Assembly: GCA_024643545.1 (NCBI GenBank)
Contig: JAHEMR010000036.1
Span: 47,748 to 111,747, forward strand
DNA from: Crocinitomicaceae bacterium
GTDB lineage: Bacteria > Bacteroidota > Bacteroidia > Flavobacteriales_D > Crocinitomicaceae
DNA: 64,000 nucleotides
Direction of reading: 5' to 3'
Made by a program: the position numbers and the translations under genes. Positions within the stretch are counted from its first letter, which is position 1. Every line of letters starts with the position of its first letter. The notes below the pieces were generated by a model. That model was not told the origin of the DNA. It saw only the letters and a list, made by a program, of their open reading frames with translations, and did not search any database. Positions 37,501-46,337 of the stretch are shown here, piece after piece.

Positions 37501-37627
37501 TATACAATGCTTGTCCATCTGCATCTTTCACCGTACCGATCACACTTGCATTTTGTGCAAAAGAAACGATTGAAATCAACATAAAACCCGCAAAAACAGC
37601 AAAAGTTCGTGTAATTTTTTGAACCAT
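34565..37627 (-). CDS. susC: SusC/RagA TonB-dependent transporter
   Basis: A 1020-residue outer membrane transporter. A signal peptide (to about 25) is followed by a carboxypeptidase-regulatory-like domain (26-105: VIGTVKDADGQALYNASVTV), the TonB box GEVVVIGYGT (111-120), the plug (LRLRGGTSINASNDPLIVVDG, ATAIYGSRAANGVIIITTKK) and a 22-strand barrel. Near the C-terminus two DxNxDG-type loops (DLNNDGVINSSD, DMNGDGIINVSD) may bind calcium. It ends LNLTFDF, an outer-membrane-type terminal strand. It pairs with susD. Its own promoter and a palindromic operator lie upstream, so susCD can be transcribed apart from the enzyme genes. Confidence 0.96.
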   Translation of the reverse strand: MVQKITRTFAVFAGFMLISIVSFAQNASVIGTVKDADGQALYNASVTVEGKSKGAMTNEKGFYEIKGLAAGSYTLIYRFMGMETLKETISLEESQSLVKDITLKTKAKEEGEVVVIGYGTSRTKDLTGAATVISEKNFVQGSLSTPEQLIMGKVAGLKVTSNDGAPGSGSTLRLRGGTSINASNDPLIVVDGVPLDNGGIAGAANPLSLINPNDIASFVVLKDASATAIYGSRAANGVIIITTKKGDGGKNAPLKIVLDSKISQSTIAKYADVLSADSLRSLVNSKGTAAQKALLGDSSTDWQKQVFRNALVLDNNLSVTGGIKNFPYRLSIGNRTENGILKRDQFSRTSLGLNMNPSFLNNTLLLESNIKYVQTSSFFANRGALGAAYFDPTQPVYSGSENYGGYFEWVDNNKPNTLSARNPLGLINQTEDVSKVNRAIANAKLTYSLPFLEGLKAIVNVGGDFSEGAGHVITDSTSAGGYYTRGRYSEYLSRKENKLLEAYANYNSGKKFGDHVLDVTAGYSYQDWMSRGPNNPTYNQAKDSIIGAASSPYPNYTKNVLLSYYARAIYSFKGKYILNASLRRDGSSRFSPEQRWGLFPAVSGAWIISEENFLKNSKTINMLKLRAGWGVTGQQDGIGDYAYIGNYFLGATTAQYAFGGQYYQVLRPAGFDANLKWETTASYNLGLDFGFKNDRVSGSIDVYRKETSDLLATVPVPAGTNFTNMILTNVGGMRNQGIEASLNTGLIAKKNMRLDWTINATYNQNRVMQLSRVSDPKSPGVLVGGIGGGIGNTIQVHQVGYATFTYFVLEQQYDSNGNMIQVGEQANVDLNNDGVINSSDKWKDINAFKDMNGDGIINVSDRYYAGQAAPKVFLGSAFNFTYGKWFAGLSMRSELGATIYNNIHSNSATFQTIDGTKKYLNNISSLYYDDEVQKTTNNQLLSDHYLEKANFLRMDFVNIGYRFGKLKFTDNKLGLNASFTVQNVFVVTHYKGQDPEVNGGIDNNFYPRPRMYSLNLTFDF

Positions 37628-37666
37628 AGAAGTAATTTTAGTTTATAAATTCTCGTTTTAGAGAGT

Positions 37667-37697
37667 CAAATATATTTTTTATTTTCCTTAATGTCAA
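37667..37697 (-). promoter_or_regulatory. Promoter of susCD
   Basis: On the minus strand TTG (37697-37695), a 20-nt spacer and TATATTTG (37674-37667), 39 nt before the susC ATG. The -33 element lies inside the palindrome at 37692-37704, so a bound regulator would touch RNA polymerase. Confidence 0.65.
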
Positions 37698-37704
37698 GTT
37701 GACA
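37687..37704 (-). promoter_or_regulatory. Palindromic operator upstream of susC
   Basis: Minus strand TGTCAACTTGACATTAAG. Its first 13 bp form the inverted repeat TGTCAA-C-TTGACA. The same 18-bp motif, with three transitions only, stands before the SusE/F-like gene (47380-47397). The binding protein is not known. Confidence 0.65.
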
Positions 37705-37717
37705 CATAGATTTTTTA

Positions 37718-40174
37718 TCACCAATTGATTTGAATGTTTTGAACCTTTTCTGTTAAAGCCATTGGTAGCTTGATTTTTTGGTCAATAACATCCACTTTCA
37801 TTTTGTTTCCATTCACGGAAATACTTTTTGGTATGCGAGAAGAATGAATCATTACGTCATATTTAAAGGAATGTTGACTCATGTTTGAACCGTATGTTGG
37901 TTCAAAGGATAATTTAGTCTTTTTCTTGTTCTGACTCATGTTCATATGTAACAATTTAAACATGCCTTTTTCATATGCTTCATTGGTCAAACCGTCATCT
38001 TCGTACCACATCCCTTTGCTCTCCGTTAATTCGGCTCCATCGTAGTAATGAATGGTCACTAGCGAATCCGCGTACGCCTCTGTGGATTGAATGATTGGCG
38101 CCATGGGTACAAAAGAACCTCCTTTCACCAAAACAGGAATTCTTGTAAGTTGTCCATCCATTAAGAATATTTGACCTTTTATTTCTTGATAATGAGTTGT
38201 CTCATAATTTTCTTTCTCTTTTGAACGAGGAACATAGGTCAAATTAGTTGGCCTCATATTTTTCAATTCCTTCCCACTATGAAAATTATACCAAGTATCA
38301 GCCGTTGCATGCACAAGTTCAATTGGCAAAGTATTCTCCCCTATTTTCTTCGTAATTGGCTGAACCAAAAAACAACTTCCCCACATGTATTCTGTTGCCA
38401 GTGAATCAGACCAATTTGCTCTTGAATCTTCCATGAAAATTGGACGCATTAACGGTGTTCCATTCAGGTGGTTTTCAAATGCCAAGGTATAATTGTACGG
38501 TAAAAGTTGGTAGCGCAATTCGATGGCTTCTTTCGCTAATTGTTTGGTTTTTTCATCCTTGAAAATGGCTTCGCTTGGCACTTCTTGTTGTCCGTGTGGA
38601 CGGAAAATGGGTTGAAAAACACCATACTGCAACCAACGCACATATAATTCTGGGTCGTCATTTGCACCTGCGAATCCACCTAAGTCCGAATGCATGTAAG
38701 CGATGCCTTGCAGTCCCATTTGCATGCTAATTTCCATTTGTGGACGCAATCCGCCCCAAGTACGGTTTACATCACCCGACCATGGAATGATTCCAAAGCG
38801 CTGAGTTCCGCTACTACCAGAACGCATCAAAATAAATGGACGTTCATTTGGATAATCTTTCTTGTATCCTTCGTAAATCAATTTTGCCCATTCGTGACCG
38901 TAAATGTTGTGTACCTCATCTGCGTATCCAACTACATGCTTCAATTTGGCTGGATGTACTTCCGGTTCTCCAAGGTCTCCCCAGAATCCGCGAGCTCCAT
39001 AACTGTGTAAATCTTTGTAAATATCCCAAAACCACGTTCTTGTTTCTGGTTTAAAGACATCCAATAATCCCGTGTTTCCAAAATAAAAATCATAGGTAAA
39101 GGGTTCACCTTGTTCATTTGTACCCAATAGTTTTTTGTCACGTGCTTCTTGCCATTTTTTCGATGTTGTCAGAATAAACGGCTCCGTAATCAAGACGGTT
39201 TTCACCCCACTGTTTTTAAAATCAGTGATCATTTCTTTTGGATGAGGAAAAGAGTCCGTATCAAAAGCCAAATTTCCAAGTGTCCCTTGAATTTCTTTTC
39301 CAAACCAATATAAATCGAAGATGATGGCATCTAACGGAATGGAATCTTTACGAAATTGATTCACCACATTTCGAGCCTCAGCTTCAGAATGATAGCCAAA
39401 ACGACTCGCAAAGTTTCCAAATGCCCAACGAGGTGGCATCGGTTGATGTCCGGTTAAATTTGTGTATTCTGACAAAAGATCCTTCCAATCGTCCCCCACA
39501 ATTACTTGATAGGTTTTGCGTCCACCAATGGTTTCATAGGTTAATACATTGTTCTTTTTCGAATCTAAATCCAAGTAGCCAATCTGTGCATTATCAAAAT
39601 GAATCGCGTAACATTTATTCGAAACGACCATTGGCATCGTGTAATTCATTAACTCAGAATGTTCTTCATAACCATAATGCGCACGGTTATACAATTGCAA
39701 GCGGTAACCACGGCGATTCATTCCTAATGCGCGTGCACCTGCGCCATACAACAGCTCATCTTGGGTTAAATTGAAATGTATTTTCTCTGAATCAACCGAT
39801 TTCTCGTAGCCCCAATTTTCAGAGATTACTGGTTTATTCTTGTACCAATAACTGATTTGAAATGGATATTGCTGAATATTCACTATGAATTCTTCCGAGG
39901 TGTACAAGCGAATGACTCCTTTTGACTGACTCATCTGAAGGATGTCCGAATTTACCGGAGCCACAACAGCATGTGATGTCACCGAATGCACTTGTCCATT
40001 GGGGATAAAAGTCGTTTCAACAATCTTTCCGGACCAAGCCGAAAAATAATAGGTGCCATCGGAGACAGTTACTTTGAATCCATTGCTTGATTTTTCAATC
40101 GAAGCAAATTGACGTGTTGCATTTTGTCCCCAACTGATTGTAGAAACAAAAAGGAAAAATAGTAGGTTTTTCAT
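37718..40174 (-). CDS. GH31 family alpha-glucosidase
   Basis: An 818-residue exported glycosidase: signal peptide (MKNLLFFLFVSTISWGQ), N-terminal beta sandwich, GH31 barrel and C-terminal beta domains including a DUF5110-like part (WYEDDGLTNEAYEKG). The nucleophile aspartate is in GFWGDLGEPEVHP (about 400) and the acid/base in PWSGDVNRTWGG (about 468). WAFGNFASRFGYHSEAEA is typical. It releases glucose from maltodextrins, probably in the periplasm, where in the Sus system SusB (a GH97 enzyme) acts. The GDLGEPE form also occurs in GH31 alpha-transglucosylases, so glucosyl transfer is a real alternative. Lies 2 bp after the SusA-like gene. Confidence 0.9.
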   Translation of the reverse strand: MKNLLFFLFVSTISWGQNATRQFASIEKSSNGFKVTVSDGTYYFSAWSGKIVETTFIPNGQVHSVTSHAVVAPVNSDILQMSQSKGVIRLYTSEEFIVNIQQYPFQISYWYKNKPVISENWGYEKSVDSEKIHFNLTQDELLYGAGARALGMNRRGYRLQLYNRAHYGYEEHSELMNYTMPMVVSNKCYAIHFDNAQIGYLDLDSKKNNVLTYETIGGRKTYQVIVGDDWKDLLSEYTNLTGHQPMPPRWAFGNFASRFGYHSEAEARNVVNQFRKDSIPLDAIIFDLYWFGKEIQGTLGNLAFDTDSFPHPKEMITDFKNSGVKTVLITEPFILTTSKKWQEARDKKLLGTNEQGEPFTYDFYFGNTGLLDVFKPETRTWFWDIYKDLHSYGARGFWGDLGEPEVHPAKLKHVVGYADEVHNIYGHEWAKLIYEGYKKDYPNERPFILMRSGSSGTQRFGIIPWSGDVNRTWGGLRPQMEISMQMGLQGIAYMHSDLGGFAGANDDPELYVRWLQYGVFQPIFRPHGQQEVPSEAIFKDEKTKQLAKEAIELRYQLLPYNYTLAFENHLNGTPLMRPIFMEDSRANWSDSLATEYMWGSCFLVQPITKKIGENTLPIELVHATADTWYNFHSGKELKNMRPTNLTYVPRSKEKENYETTHYQEIKGQIFLMDGQLTRIPVLVKGGSFVPMAPIIQSTEAYADSLVTIHYYDGAELTESKGMWYEDDGLTNEAYEKGMFKLLHMNMSQNKKKTKLSFEPTYGSNMSQHSFKYDVMIHSSRIPKSISVNGNKMKVDVIDQKIKLPMALTEKVQNIQINW

Positions 40175-40176
40175 AC

Positions 40177-42075
40177 TTATTTTAATTCGAGAATGTAAGC
40201 CGTTTTTGCAGGAATAATGGTTGTTTTGAGGTCGAAATTAACGGTTTGATTCGTGATCACATCGACACCCGACTCTTTCCCTTTGATTATTTCTTGGTAG
40301 CGATCCCAATGAATCGTTTCGTCTTTTGTGGAGTTATTGATTATAACGAGTACTACTTTACCCGGATTATCATACAGGTTAATCGGTTCCGTGTAACGTG
40401 CGTAAACATATACATTGTTTTCTGGGACAAATTGCATCAATTTACCTTCATGGATAACCTTATTGTTTTTTCTCCAGTTGAGCAAGGTTTTGGTAAATTG
40501 AAAATACGCTTCTTCATCCGCTGTTCTACCCGTTTGGTATGCATGGCATTTTACATCTTCGCTACTACAAAAAGCAGTGTGTCTATCCGCTGCCCAACCA
40601 CCTGGAAAATCTCTACGGATGTCCGCATCACCAGCATCTTTACTTCCTTTCATTCCAATTTCAGATCCGTAATAAATCTGGGGAATCCCTCTTGTTGTGG
40701 AAATGAGGGTAAGGGCTAATTTATAATCTGCAATGTTCGGACAATATTCATTGAAGCGTTTCGTATCGTGATTTTCAAAAAACACAAGTATGTTTGATGG
40801 GTCTTTGTACAGAAAATCGTTGGCTATATTGTCATAAAATCGCACCATTCCTTTGTCCCAATCTTGTTTAGGTTCATTGAACGCTTGCATGAACGCATCG
40901 TGCATCGGGAAGTCCATAACTGTTGGAAGGTAACTATTGTATGAGTCTATGGCTCCAACCGGACTATCTTTTTGCCAATAAGAAATTTGTGCTTGGTTGT
41001 GCATCCATACCTCGCCCATGATATTCAAATTTGGGTATTCGTCTGTAATTGCTTTAGTCCAAGTAGAAATCGCTTCTTTTTCGTTGTAGGAATAGGTGTC
41101 TACACGAAGCCCATCTAATTGTGCATACTCAATCCACCAAATGGTATTTTGAATAAGGTATGTTAACAATAGTGGATTTGATTGATTCATGTCCGGCATA
41201 GTAGTATCGAACCAACCATCTTCAGAAGCATGTTTATCTTTATTTGAAGCATAGGGATCCATTTGCGTACTGGTGCGGTAACTCGAACGTGTAAAATCCG
41301 GGAATTGATGAATCCAATCGTGCGTTGGCAAGTCTAATATCATCCAATGTTTGCTGGACCAATGATTTGGCACTTCATCTTTGATCACTTTCAGTCCTTG
41401 ACGATGCGCCTCTAACACCATTTCTTTGTACCAGGAATTGTTTCCATAACGCGGATCAATTTTATACAAATCTGATTGCGCATAACCATGGTAAGAATAC
41501 ACCTCCTCGTTATCCTCTAACATTGGAGTTGTCCAAATGGCAGTTGCTCCTAATTCTTTGATGTAGTTCAAATGCTGAATAATTCCCATGATGTCTCCCC
41601 CATGTCTTCCTCCTGGATTTGAACGGTCTGTAGCTTCTTTCGTATCGGGATGCTTGTCGAGTCCTTCATTCGCATTTGCAAAACGGTCTGGCATGAAGAG
41701 GTAAATGACATCGGCAGAAGAATAACTTTCGCGCTGAGCGCTGTTGTTCATTCGTTCCTCCAGCTTAAAGTCAAAATGGCATACTTCTTTTTTCTTGTCC
41801 ATAAGTTTTATGGGATAAGTACCGGCAACTTTGTCCTTCGTTTCGACGGTAACAAACAAGTAATTCGGGTTTTCGGTTTTAAGTATCCCTTTTATTGGTA
41901 GTCCTGATACTTGTACTTCATAGTTTGCGATGTTGGTTCCATGCAATAAGATTTGCACCTCATCGTGTTTCATCCCAACCCACCAATTTGATGGTTCGAC
42001 ATGTTTTAATACTTGCGCATTTAAATTGCCGATAAGGATTATCAATAAACTAAAAGTCCACTTACTCAATTTCAT
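40177..42075 (-). CDS. SusA-like GH13 amylase (neopullulanase/cyclomaltodextrinase type)
   Basis: A 632-residue exported enzyme with a signal peptide (ending LNA), an N-terminal Ig-like domain of the cyclomaltodextrinase type (VEPSNWWVGMKHDEVQILLHG), the GH13 barrel and a C-terminal beta domain. Catalytic residues are D326 (DGLRVDTYS), E355 (MGEVW) and D437 (FENHDTKR). Architecture matches Bacteroides SusA, which degrades maltodextrins in the periplasm. No T9SS tail is present, in contrast to the amylase at 43484. The ATG at 42073-42075 is chosen for the signal peptide; it overlaps the end of the CotH gene by 14 bp. Confidence 0.92.
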   Translation of the reverse strand: MKLSKWTFSLLIILIGNLNAQVLKHVEPSNWWVGMKHDEVQILLHGTNIANYEVQVSGLPIKGILKTENPNYLFVTVETKDKVAGTYPIKLMDKKKEVCHFDFKLEERMNNSAQRESYSSADVIYLFMPDRFANANEGLDKHPDTKEATDRSNPGGRHGGDIMGIIQHLNYIKELGATAIWTTPMLEDNEEVYSYHGYAQSDLYKIDPRYGNNSWYKEMVLEAHRQGLKVIKDEVPNHWSSKHWMILDLPTHDWIHQFPDFTRSSYRTSTQMDPYASNKDKHASEDGWFDTTMPDMNQSNPLLLTYLIQNTIWWIEYAQLDGLRVDTYSYNEKEAISTWTKAITDEYPNLNIMGEVWMHNQAQISYWQKDSPVGAIDSYNSYLPTVMDFPMHDAFMQAFNEPKQDWDKGMVRFYDNIANDFLYKDPSNILVFFENHDTKRFNEYCPNIADYKLALTLISTTRGIPQIYYGSEIGMKGSKDAGDADIRRDFPGGWAADRHTAFCSSEDVKCHAYQTGRTADEEAYFQFTKTLLNWRKNNKVIHEGKLMQFVPENNVYVYARYTEPINLYDNPGKVVLVIINNSTKDETIHWDRYQEIIKGKESGVDVITNQTVNFDLKTTIIPAKTAYILELK

Positions 42076-43483
42076 ACACTTGCTTTGTTGTTCCATTTTC
42101 ATAGGTAATTACTTTTAAACAGTTCTTTGCATCCAGTTGAATTTCTCGACCCAACATATCAAATGCATGAATTGCCTGTCCATTTCCCGTTGTGTTCCAT
42201 TCTTCTAGTCCACTTATGCATGGATTCTGAATGTTTTGACAAGCTAAAACCTGACTATTGGCTGAATTATATCGGCTTTGAATGTATTCACTGATTGATT
42301 GCGTGATATGAAATCCCCATGCTTGATCAATCGCATCTAAGAAATTTTGATCCGTAAATCCATAATCGTATCCTTTATAATCATCAGCTAAAGCCGCACT
42401 TGAAATCATGTTTTGAATCGTATGAAGGCTACTTGTCATTGTTGCAGGCACAAAATAATTCGTAAGTATGTCTTTCATGTGGTAATTAAAACGGTCCTTA
42501 AAATAAGGAACAGCCAATAATTTAGCGTAGAGTGGTCGATTCGCATTCGCCCAAGAATATATGTTTCTTGTGGACCAATCAATATTGAACCAATCGATCC
42601 CAAAGGTGTTATCGAGGTCATATTCCATGAAAATGAATTTACCATCCGAAGGTCGTTCGTATAAAAAGTAATTATTTTTATTGTAGGCATAACCATCCCA
42701 TTGTCCGATCAATAGTTCAAATGCTAGTGTTCGCAAATACGAATCTACATCGAAAACTTCTTGAATATCACAAACGAAATTTGCTGTCGTCGAATTGTTT
42801 AATACATCGATAAAATGGATGAGTCCGGAGTAATCATTCACGGTTTCATTCGTTTTCAACTTGTACGTATTTTGATAATAACTTGGATTAGTCCCGTGAT
42901 AGGTTAAATCAGATCCGTAAAAACATTTGAACAGATTTCCTGTATTGTCATTCGGAAATCTTTTTTGGATATACTCCTCGTCGAAATGTTCGATGTGAAT
43001 ATACAAACCCTTGTATTCATTATTGATGTACAGTTTAACATAACTCGTTCGAGGCGAAGGGAGTCCACATTGCGTTAATAGATTATACGACGTTTTGGAA
43101 CGCAAAATTGAAACATCGTTGTGTTCGCCATTCAATTTCATTTTCTCCAATCCACGGTATTTCCTACCGGAAACATAACTATTAAATGACAGTTCAAAAG
43201 ACTTCTTTGCCGCATCTCTAGAGGTATTTCCCCTAACGTGAATACCAACATTCGTTAACGTGTCCTGAACAGCAATCGAAGAATAAATCACCGAGGCTAC
43301 GAAAGGAAAATCAGAATATACACTATCCGTAACCATTTTCTGTGCATCGATAGCAGACATGGTCACATACACACTTGCGACTTCATTTTGAAGAAATGCA
43401 TTGTTGTTAGCTGGATGAACGAATTGTGCTTTTAGGCTTAAATCCGTGAAAACAACTAGGATGAAAAGACAAATGACCCTCAT
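42062..43483 (-). CDS. CotH kinase-like exported protein in the starch locus
   Basis: A 473-residue protein with a signal peptide (to about 20), a CotH kinase-like domain (about 35-400) and a short tail. CotH features: IHVRGNTSRDAAKKSFELSF, LEKMKLNGEHNDVSILRSK, NNEYKGLYIHIEHFDEEYI, and the probable active-site pair in QWDGYAYNKNNYFLY (D263) and EYDLDNTFGID (D289). The last 50 residues (AFDMLGREIQLDAK, ENGTTKQVYE) look like the end of a T9SS sorting domain, but the usual YPNP part is absent. It starts directly after the amylase stop (43484) and overlaps the SusA-like gene, so it is firmly inside the operon. Its substrate is unknown; a kinase in a starch operon is unexpected. Confidence 0.87.
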   Translation of the reverse strand: MRVICLFILVVFTDLSLKAQFVHPANNNAFLQNEVASVYVTMSAIDAQKMVTDSVYSDFPFVASVIYSSIAVQDTLTNVGIHVRGNTSRDAAKKSFELSFNSYVSGRKYRGLEKMKLNGEHNDVSILRSKTSYNLLTQCGLPSPRTSYVKLYINNEYKGLYIHIEHFDEEYIQKRFPNDNTGNLFKCFYGSDLTYHGTNPSYYQNTYKLKTNETVNDYSGLIHFIDVLNNSTTANFVCDIQEVFDVDSYLRTLAFELLIGQWDGYAYNKNNYFLYERPSDGKFIFMEYDLDNTFGIDWFNIDWSTRNIYSWANANRPLYAKLLAVPYFKDRFNYHMKDILTNYFVPATMTSSLHTIQNMISSAALADDYKGYDYGFTDQNFLDAIDQAWGFHITQSISEYIQSRYNSANSQVLACQNIQNPCISGLEEWNTTGNGQAIHAFDMLGREIQLDAKNCLKVITYENGTTKQVYEIE

Positions 43484-46267
43484 TTAATGTTGAATAATAA
43501 ATGCTTCATTCGAATAGAACTGACCTACACGTAACAGCACATGGTAAGCACCATTTTGCCAATCTCGCACATTCAGAAGAATGTCATTTTTTCCTGGATT
43601 TGTTGCGCCAATTTCTGAATGCACTACTTGTCCAGCCTCATTTATAACCTTTAACTCCATTGCATTCATATCGTTCGCACTAAAAAGAAGATGGACATCA
43701 CTCACACTTGGATTTGGGTAAATATTCAATGGGAATTGAGATTCCAAAAGTTCGTCAATTGATGCAGGTGCATCTGTAATTATTGGTTTTTCCAATCTGA
43801 CGTCTGTATAAATACGGTATTCTCCAGGTTGAAATGCGAAGCTCATATTCACATCAGAAACATTTAAACTATCGCCTGTAAAATACTCATACCACCATCC
43901 ATTGTGATGAAAATTTGGAGATCCAATTTGCGTGTTCACATCAAAATTGGTGATGACAACTCCGTTCATCGATGGATCTGAAAGCTTCATTTTTTTCAAA
44001 GCACCGCTAAGGTTATATGTGAAATTCAGCGAACGAAAAGTTTCATAATCATTTCTCAATTTCAATGTAGCGGCATAAACATCATATAGCTGCTTTCTTC
44101 TCGCTTGCGTAAAGTAATTCCAAAGAATTGGCTTATTACACACACGACAAGGGTTTTCAATGGAAATATCGTATCCCAATTCTTGAAACTGCCACATCAT
44201 ACGAGGGCCAGGTTGCGTCAAGAAAATTACAGCTGCCGTTTGCATTCGTCCCAATGCCACGTATGAATTTTTTGCATTATGATTTGGATTCGTCGCATTA
44301 CCAAATGTGATATTTTTGTACATCATTCGCTCTTCGTCATGGCTTTCCATATAAGTGACCAAATGTGGAACAGTCCAAGTGCGATTGGTATAAATCCCTG
44401 AACTTATATTTGAGGTGCTCGGATAACCCATTCCCGCTTCTTGGTATCCATAAGTCAAATTTCCCCAAAGCATCATTCCATAAGTTGCTAACTGAATTTC
44501 TTCGGAATTATCACACCAATGTTCTAAGATAACATAGGCGTCAGCTTTAACGCTCCAAATTTGATCCGCCATTCGTTTCAGAATATTAATGCGCTCCAAA
44601 CTGTACGACGACGCGGTATTCGCAAATCCTTTGGTGTAATCAAAACGGAATCCATCTACATGGTATTCATCTAACCAATATTTATTCACTTGATCAATAT
44701 ACGCCTGAGTTGCTAATCTGGTATGATCAAAATCATATCCCCAACAATAAGGTTCGTGTGGACAAATGGCATTGAACCAAGGATTATTTGCTGCGGGACG
44801 ATTATTTGCCGCGTCCCAATACATATTCACCATTGGATTTTGTCCAAATGCGTGATTCATCACCATGTCTACAATGACTGCAATTCCACGATTGTGGCAA
44901 CTATCCACGAATTCTTTGAATTTTTCTGGAGTGCCATAATACTTATCTAAGGCTTTATGAAAAGATGGATTATAACCCCAACTTTCATTGTTTTCAAATT
45001 CAGCAGGAGGCATTAATTCGATTGCATTAATTCCAAGTTTATCCAAATAAGATAAGGTATCAATTAATGTTTGATAATTATGTTTCGCAACAAAATCACG
45101 TACCAATAATTCATAGATGACCAAGTCTTTTTTCGCTGGTCCTTGAAAACTTGTATTCTGCCAATTATAGGGAGTTGCTCCCGGTTGAAAGACCGAAACA
45201 AATCCTGTTGTCTGTCCAGTTGGATAAGGAAGTGGATTCGGATTGGTAGCAGCATTGATGTTTCCATCGTTATTTGGATCTAAAATTAAACTGCTCAATG
45301 GATCCGCAAATTTCATGGATCCATCAATAAAATACTGGTAACCGTATTTTTGTCCTGCGGTGAGGCCAGTGATTTCTAACCACCATGTGGCATTATTCGT
45401 TGATAAATTCATGTGATAAGCCGCCGTCGGAGTCCAATTATTAAAATCACCTATAACGTAAATGTGTTGTTTTTGGGGAGCGTACAATTGAAAAATCACC
45501 GTTGTATCATTGATGTAATTCACGCCGTTCACCAATCCTGAAACAGAAGGATCAACCACATTCACATTTGGATTCACGGTGTAATATACGCTATCAATAA
45601 GTGTTGACGTGCCATCATTCACTTCAAACTCTAACAAATGTGTTCCGGCATTACTGGCTGTTAAGTTGTAATTCAAGGTGGTAGCATTTGTAAGCGTGGA
45701 AAGAATCGTTCCATCTTCTTTCAAATATAACGTTGAAGGAGTATTCGCTTCAGCATTTATCGTAATTTGATCATTAAGGTTGTAGATACTTCCATTATTC
45801 GGATGGAAAAATTGGCCAAGTAAGCCAGCATTCACGGGATAAACGTCGTAAAAAATATCTCCGCCATCGGCTGCTCTACCTACAATGCTTCCATTTGCTG
45901 TTCTGAAAACGAAAGCAAGTTTTAATACCGTTGTTGTTGCGATTGGATATCCGTAAAATTGATCGATATCAATCGTAATGGTATGTTTATTATTTCCAAT
46001 GTTTGTCATTGCCACTTGAGGATCAACTGTTCCCCAATTCCCTTGAACGTATTGCCAATTTGATGGCGATGTGCTTGCACTTGTAATTAATCCTGCATGG
46101 GCATAAATTTGAGACTGACCAATCAGCGCTCCATTTCCTTGTGTGGCATCATAGGTGATGGTGACCACATCATTTACGGTTGGAAAAGCTGGGGAAACTT
46201 CTAAAACTTGTGCGATGAGAACTGAGCTATAAATACTAGCGATTACGGTAAGGATGACATGTTTCAT
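43484..46267 (-). CDS. Secreted GH13 alpha-amylase with CBM48-like domain and T9SS tail
   Basis: A 927-residue exported amylase. After the signal peptide (ends IAQ) come two beta domains (about 21-235), a CBM48-like domain (about 255-330: YAPQKQHIYVIGDFNNWTP), a GH13 barrel (about 380-720) and a T9SS type A sorting domain (from about 845, NIYPNPSVSDVHLLF). GH13 regions are intact: VIVDMVMNHAF, FRFDYTKGF (nucleophile D543), ILEHWCD (E582) and ESHDEERM (D644). It probably cuts starch at the cell surface or outside, in the role of SusG, although SusG is a lipoprotein. It follows the SusE/F-like gene across a terminator-like hairpin and precedes the CotH gene without a gap. Confidence 0.92.
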   Translation of the reverse strand: MKHVILTVIASIYSSVLIAQVLEVSPAFPTVNDVVTITYDATQGNGALIGQSQIYAHAGLITSASTSPSNWQYVQGNWGTVDPQVAMTNIGNNKHTITIDIDQFYGYPIATTTVLKLAFVFRTANGSIVGRAADGGDIFYDVYPVNAGLLGQFFHPNNGSIYNLNDQITINAEANTPSTLYLKEDGTILSTLTNATTLNYNLTASNAGTHLLEFEVNDGTSTLIDSVYYTVNPNVNVVDPSVSGLVNGVNYINDTTVIFQLYAPQKQHIYVIGDFNNWTPTAAYHMNLSTNNATWWLEITGLTAGQKYGYQYFIDGSMKFADPLSSLILDPNNDGNINAATNPNPLPYPTGQTTGFVSVFQPGATPYNWQNTSFQGPAKKDLVIYELLVRDFVAKHNYQTLIDTLSYLDKLGINAIELMPPAEFENNESWGYNPSFHKALDKYYGTPEKFKEFVDSCHNRGIAVIVDMVMNHAFGQNPMVNMYWDAANNRPAANNPWFNAICPHEPYCWGYDFDHTRLATQAYIDQVNKYWLDEYHVDGFRFDYTKGFANTASSYSLERINILKRMADQIWSVKADAYVILEHWCDNSEEIQLATYGMMLWGNLTYGYQEAGMGYPSTSNISSGIYTNRTWTVPHLVTYMESHDEERMMYKNITFGNATNPNHNAKNSYVALGRMQTAAVIFLTQPGPRMMWQFQELGYDISIENPCRVCNKPILWNYFTQARRKQLYDVYAATLKLRNDYETFRSLNFTYNLSGALKKMKLSDPSMNGVVITNFDVNTQIGSPNFHHNGWWYEYFTGDSLNVSDVNMSFAFQPGEYRIYTDVRLEKPIITDAPASIDELLESQFPLNIYPNPSVSDVHLLFSANDMNAMELKVINEAGQVVHSEIGATNPGKNDILLNVRDWQNGAYHVLLRVGQFYSNEAFIIQH

Positions 46268-46284
46268 CTAGAAATGTTTAAGGT

Positions 46285-46317
46285 AAAAAAAAGCCTAAGT
46301 ATATTTCAACTTAGGCT
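46285..46317 (-). terminator. Terminator-like hairpin inside the starch operon
   Basis: On the minus strand AGCCTAAGT, an 8-nt loop and ACTTAGGCT (46317-46292), then eight T. It lies 21 bp after the SusE/F-like gene and before the amylase. No clear promoter follows it, so partial read-through is likely. Confidence 0.85.
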
Positions 46318-46337
46318 CTCAATAAATAATTAAAAAA

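Noticed and set aside
40246..40719. 157-codon plus-strand frame
   Set aside because: Antisense to the SusA-like gene; its composition reflects the complementary strand only.
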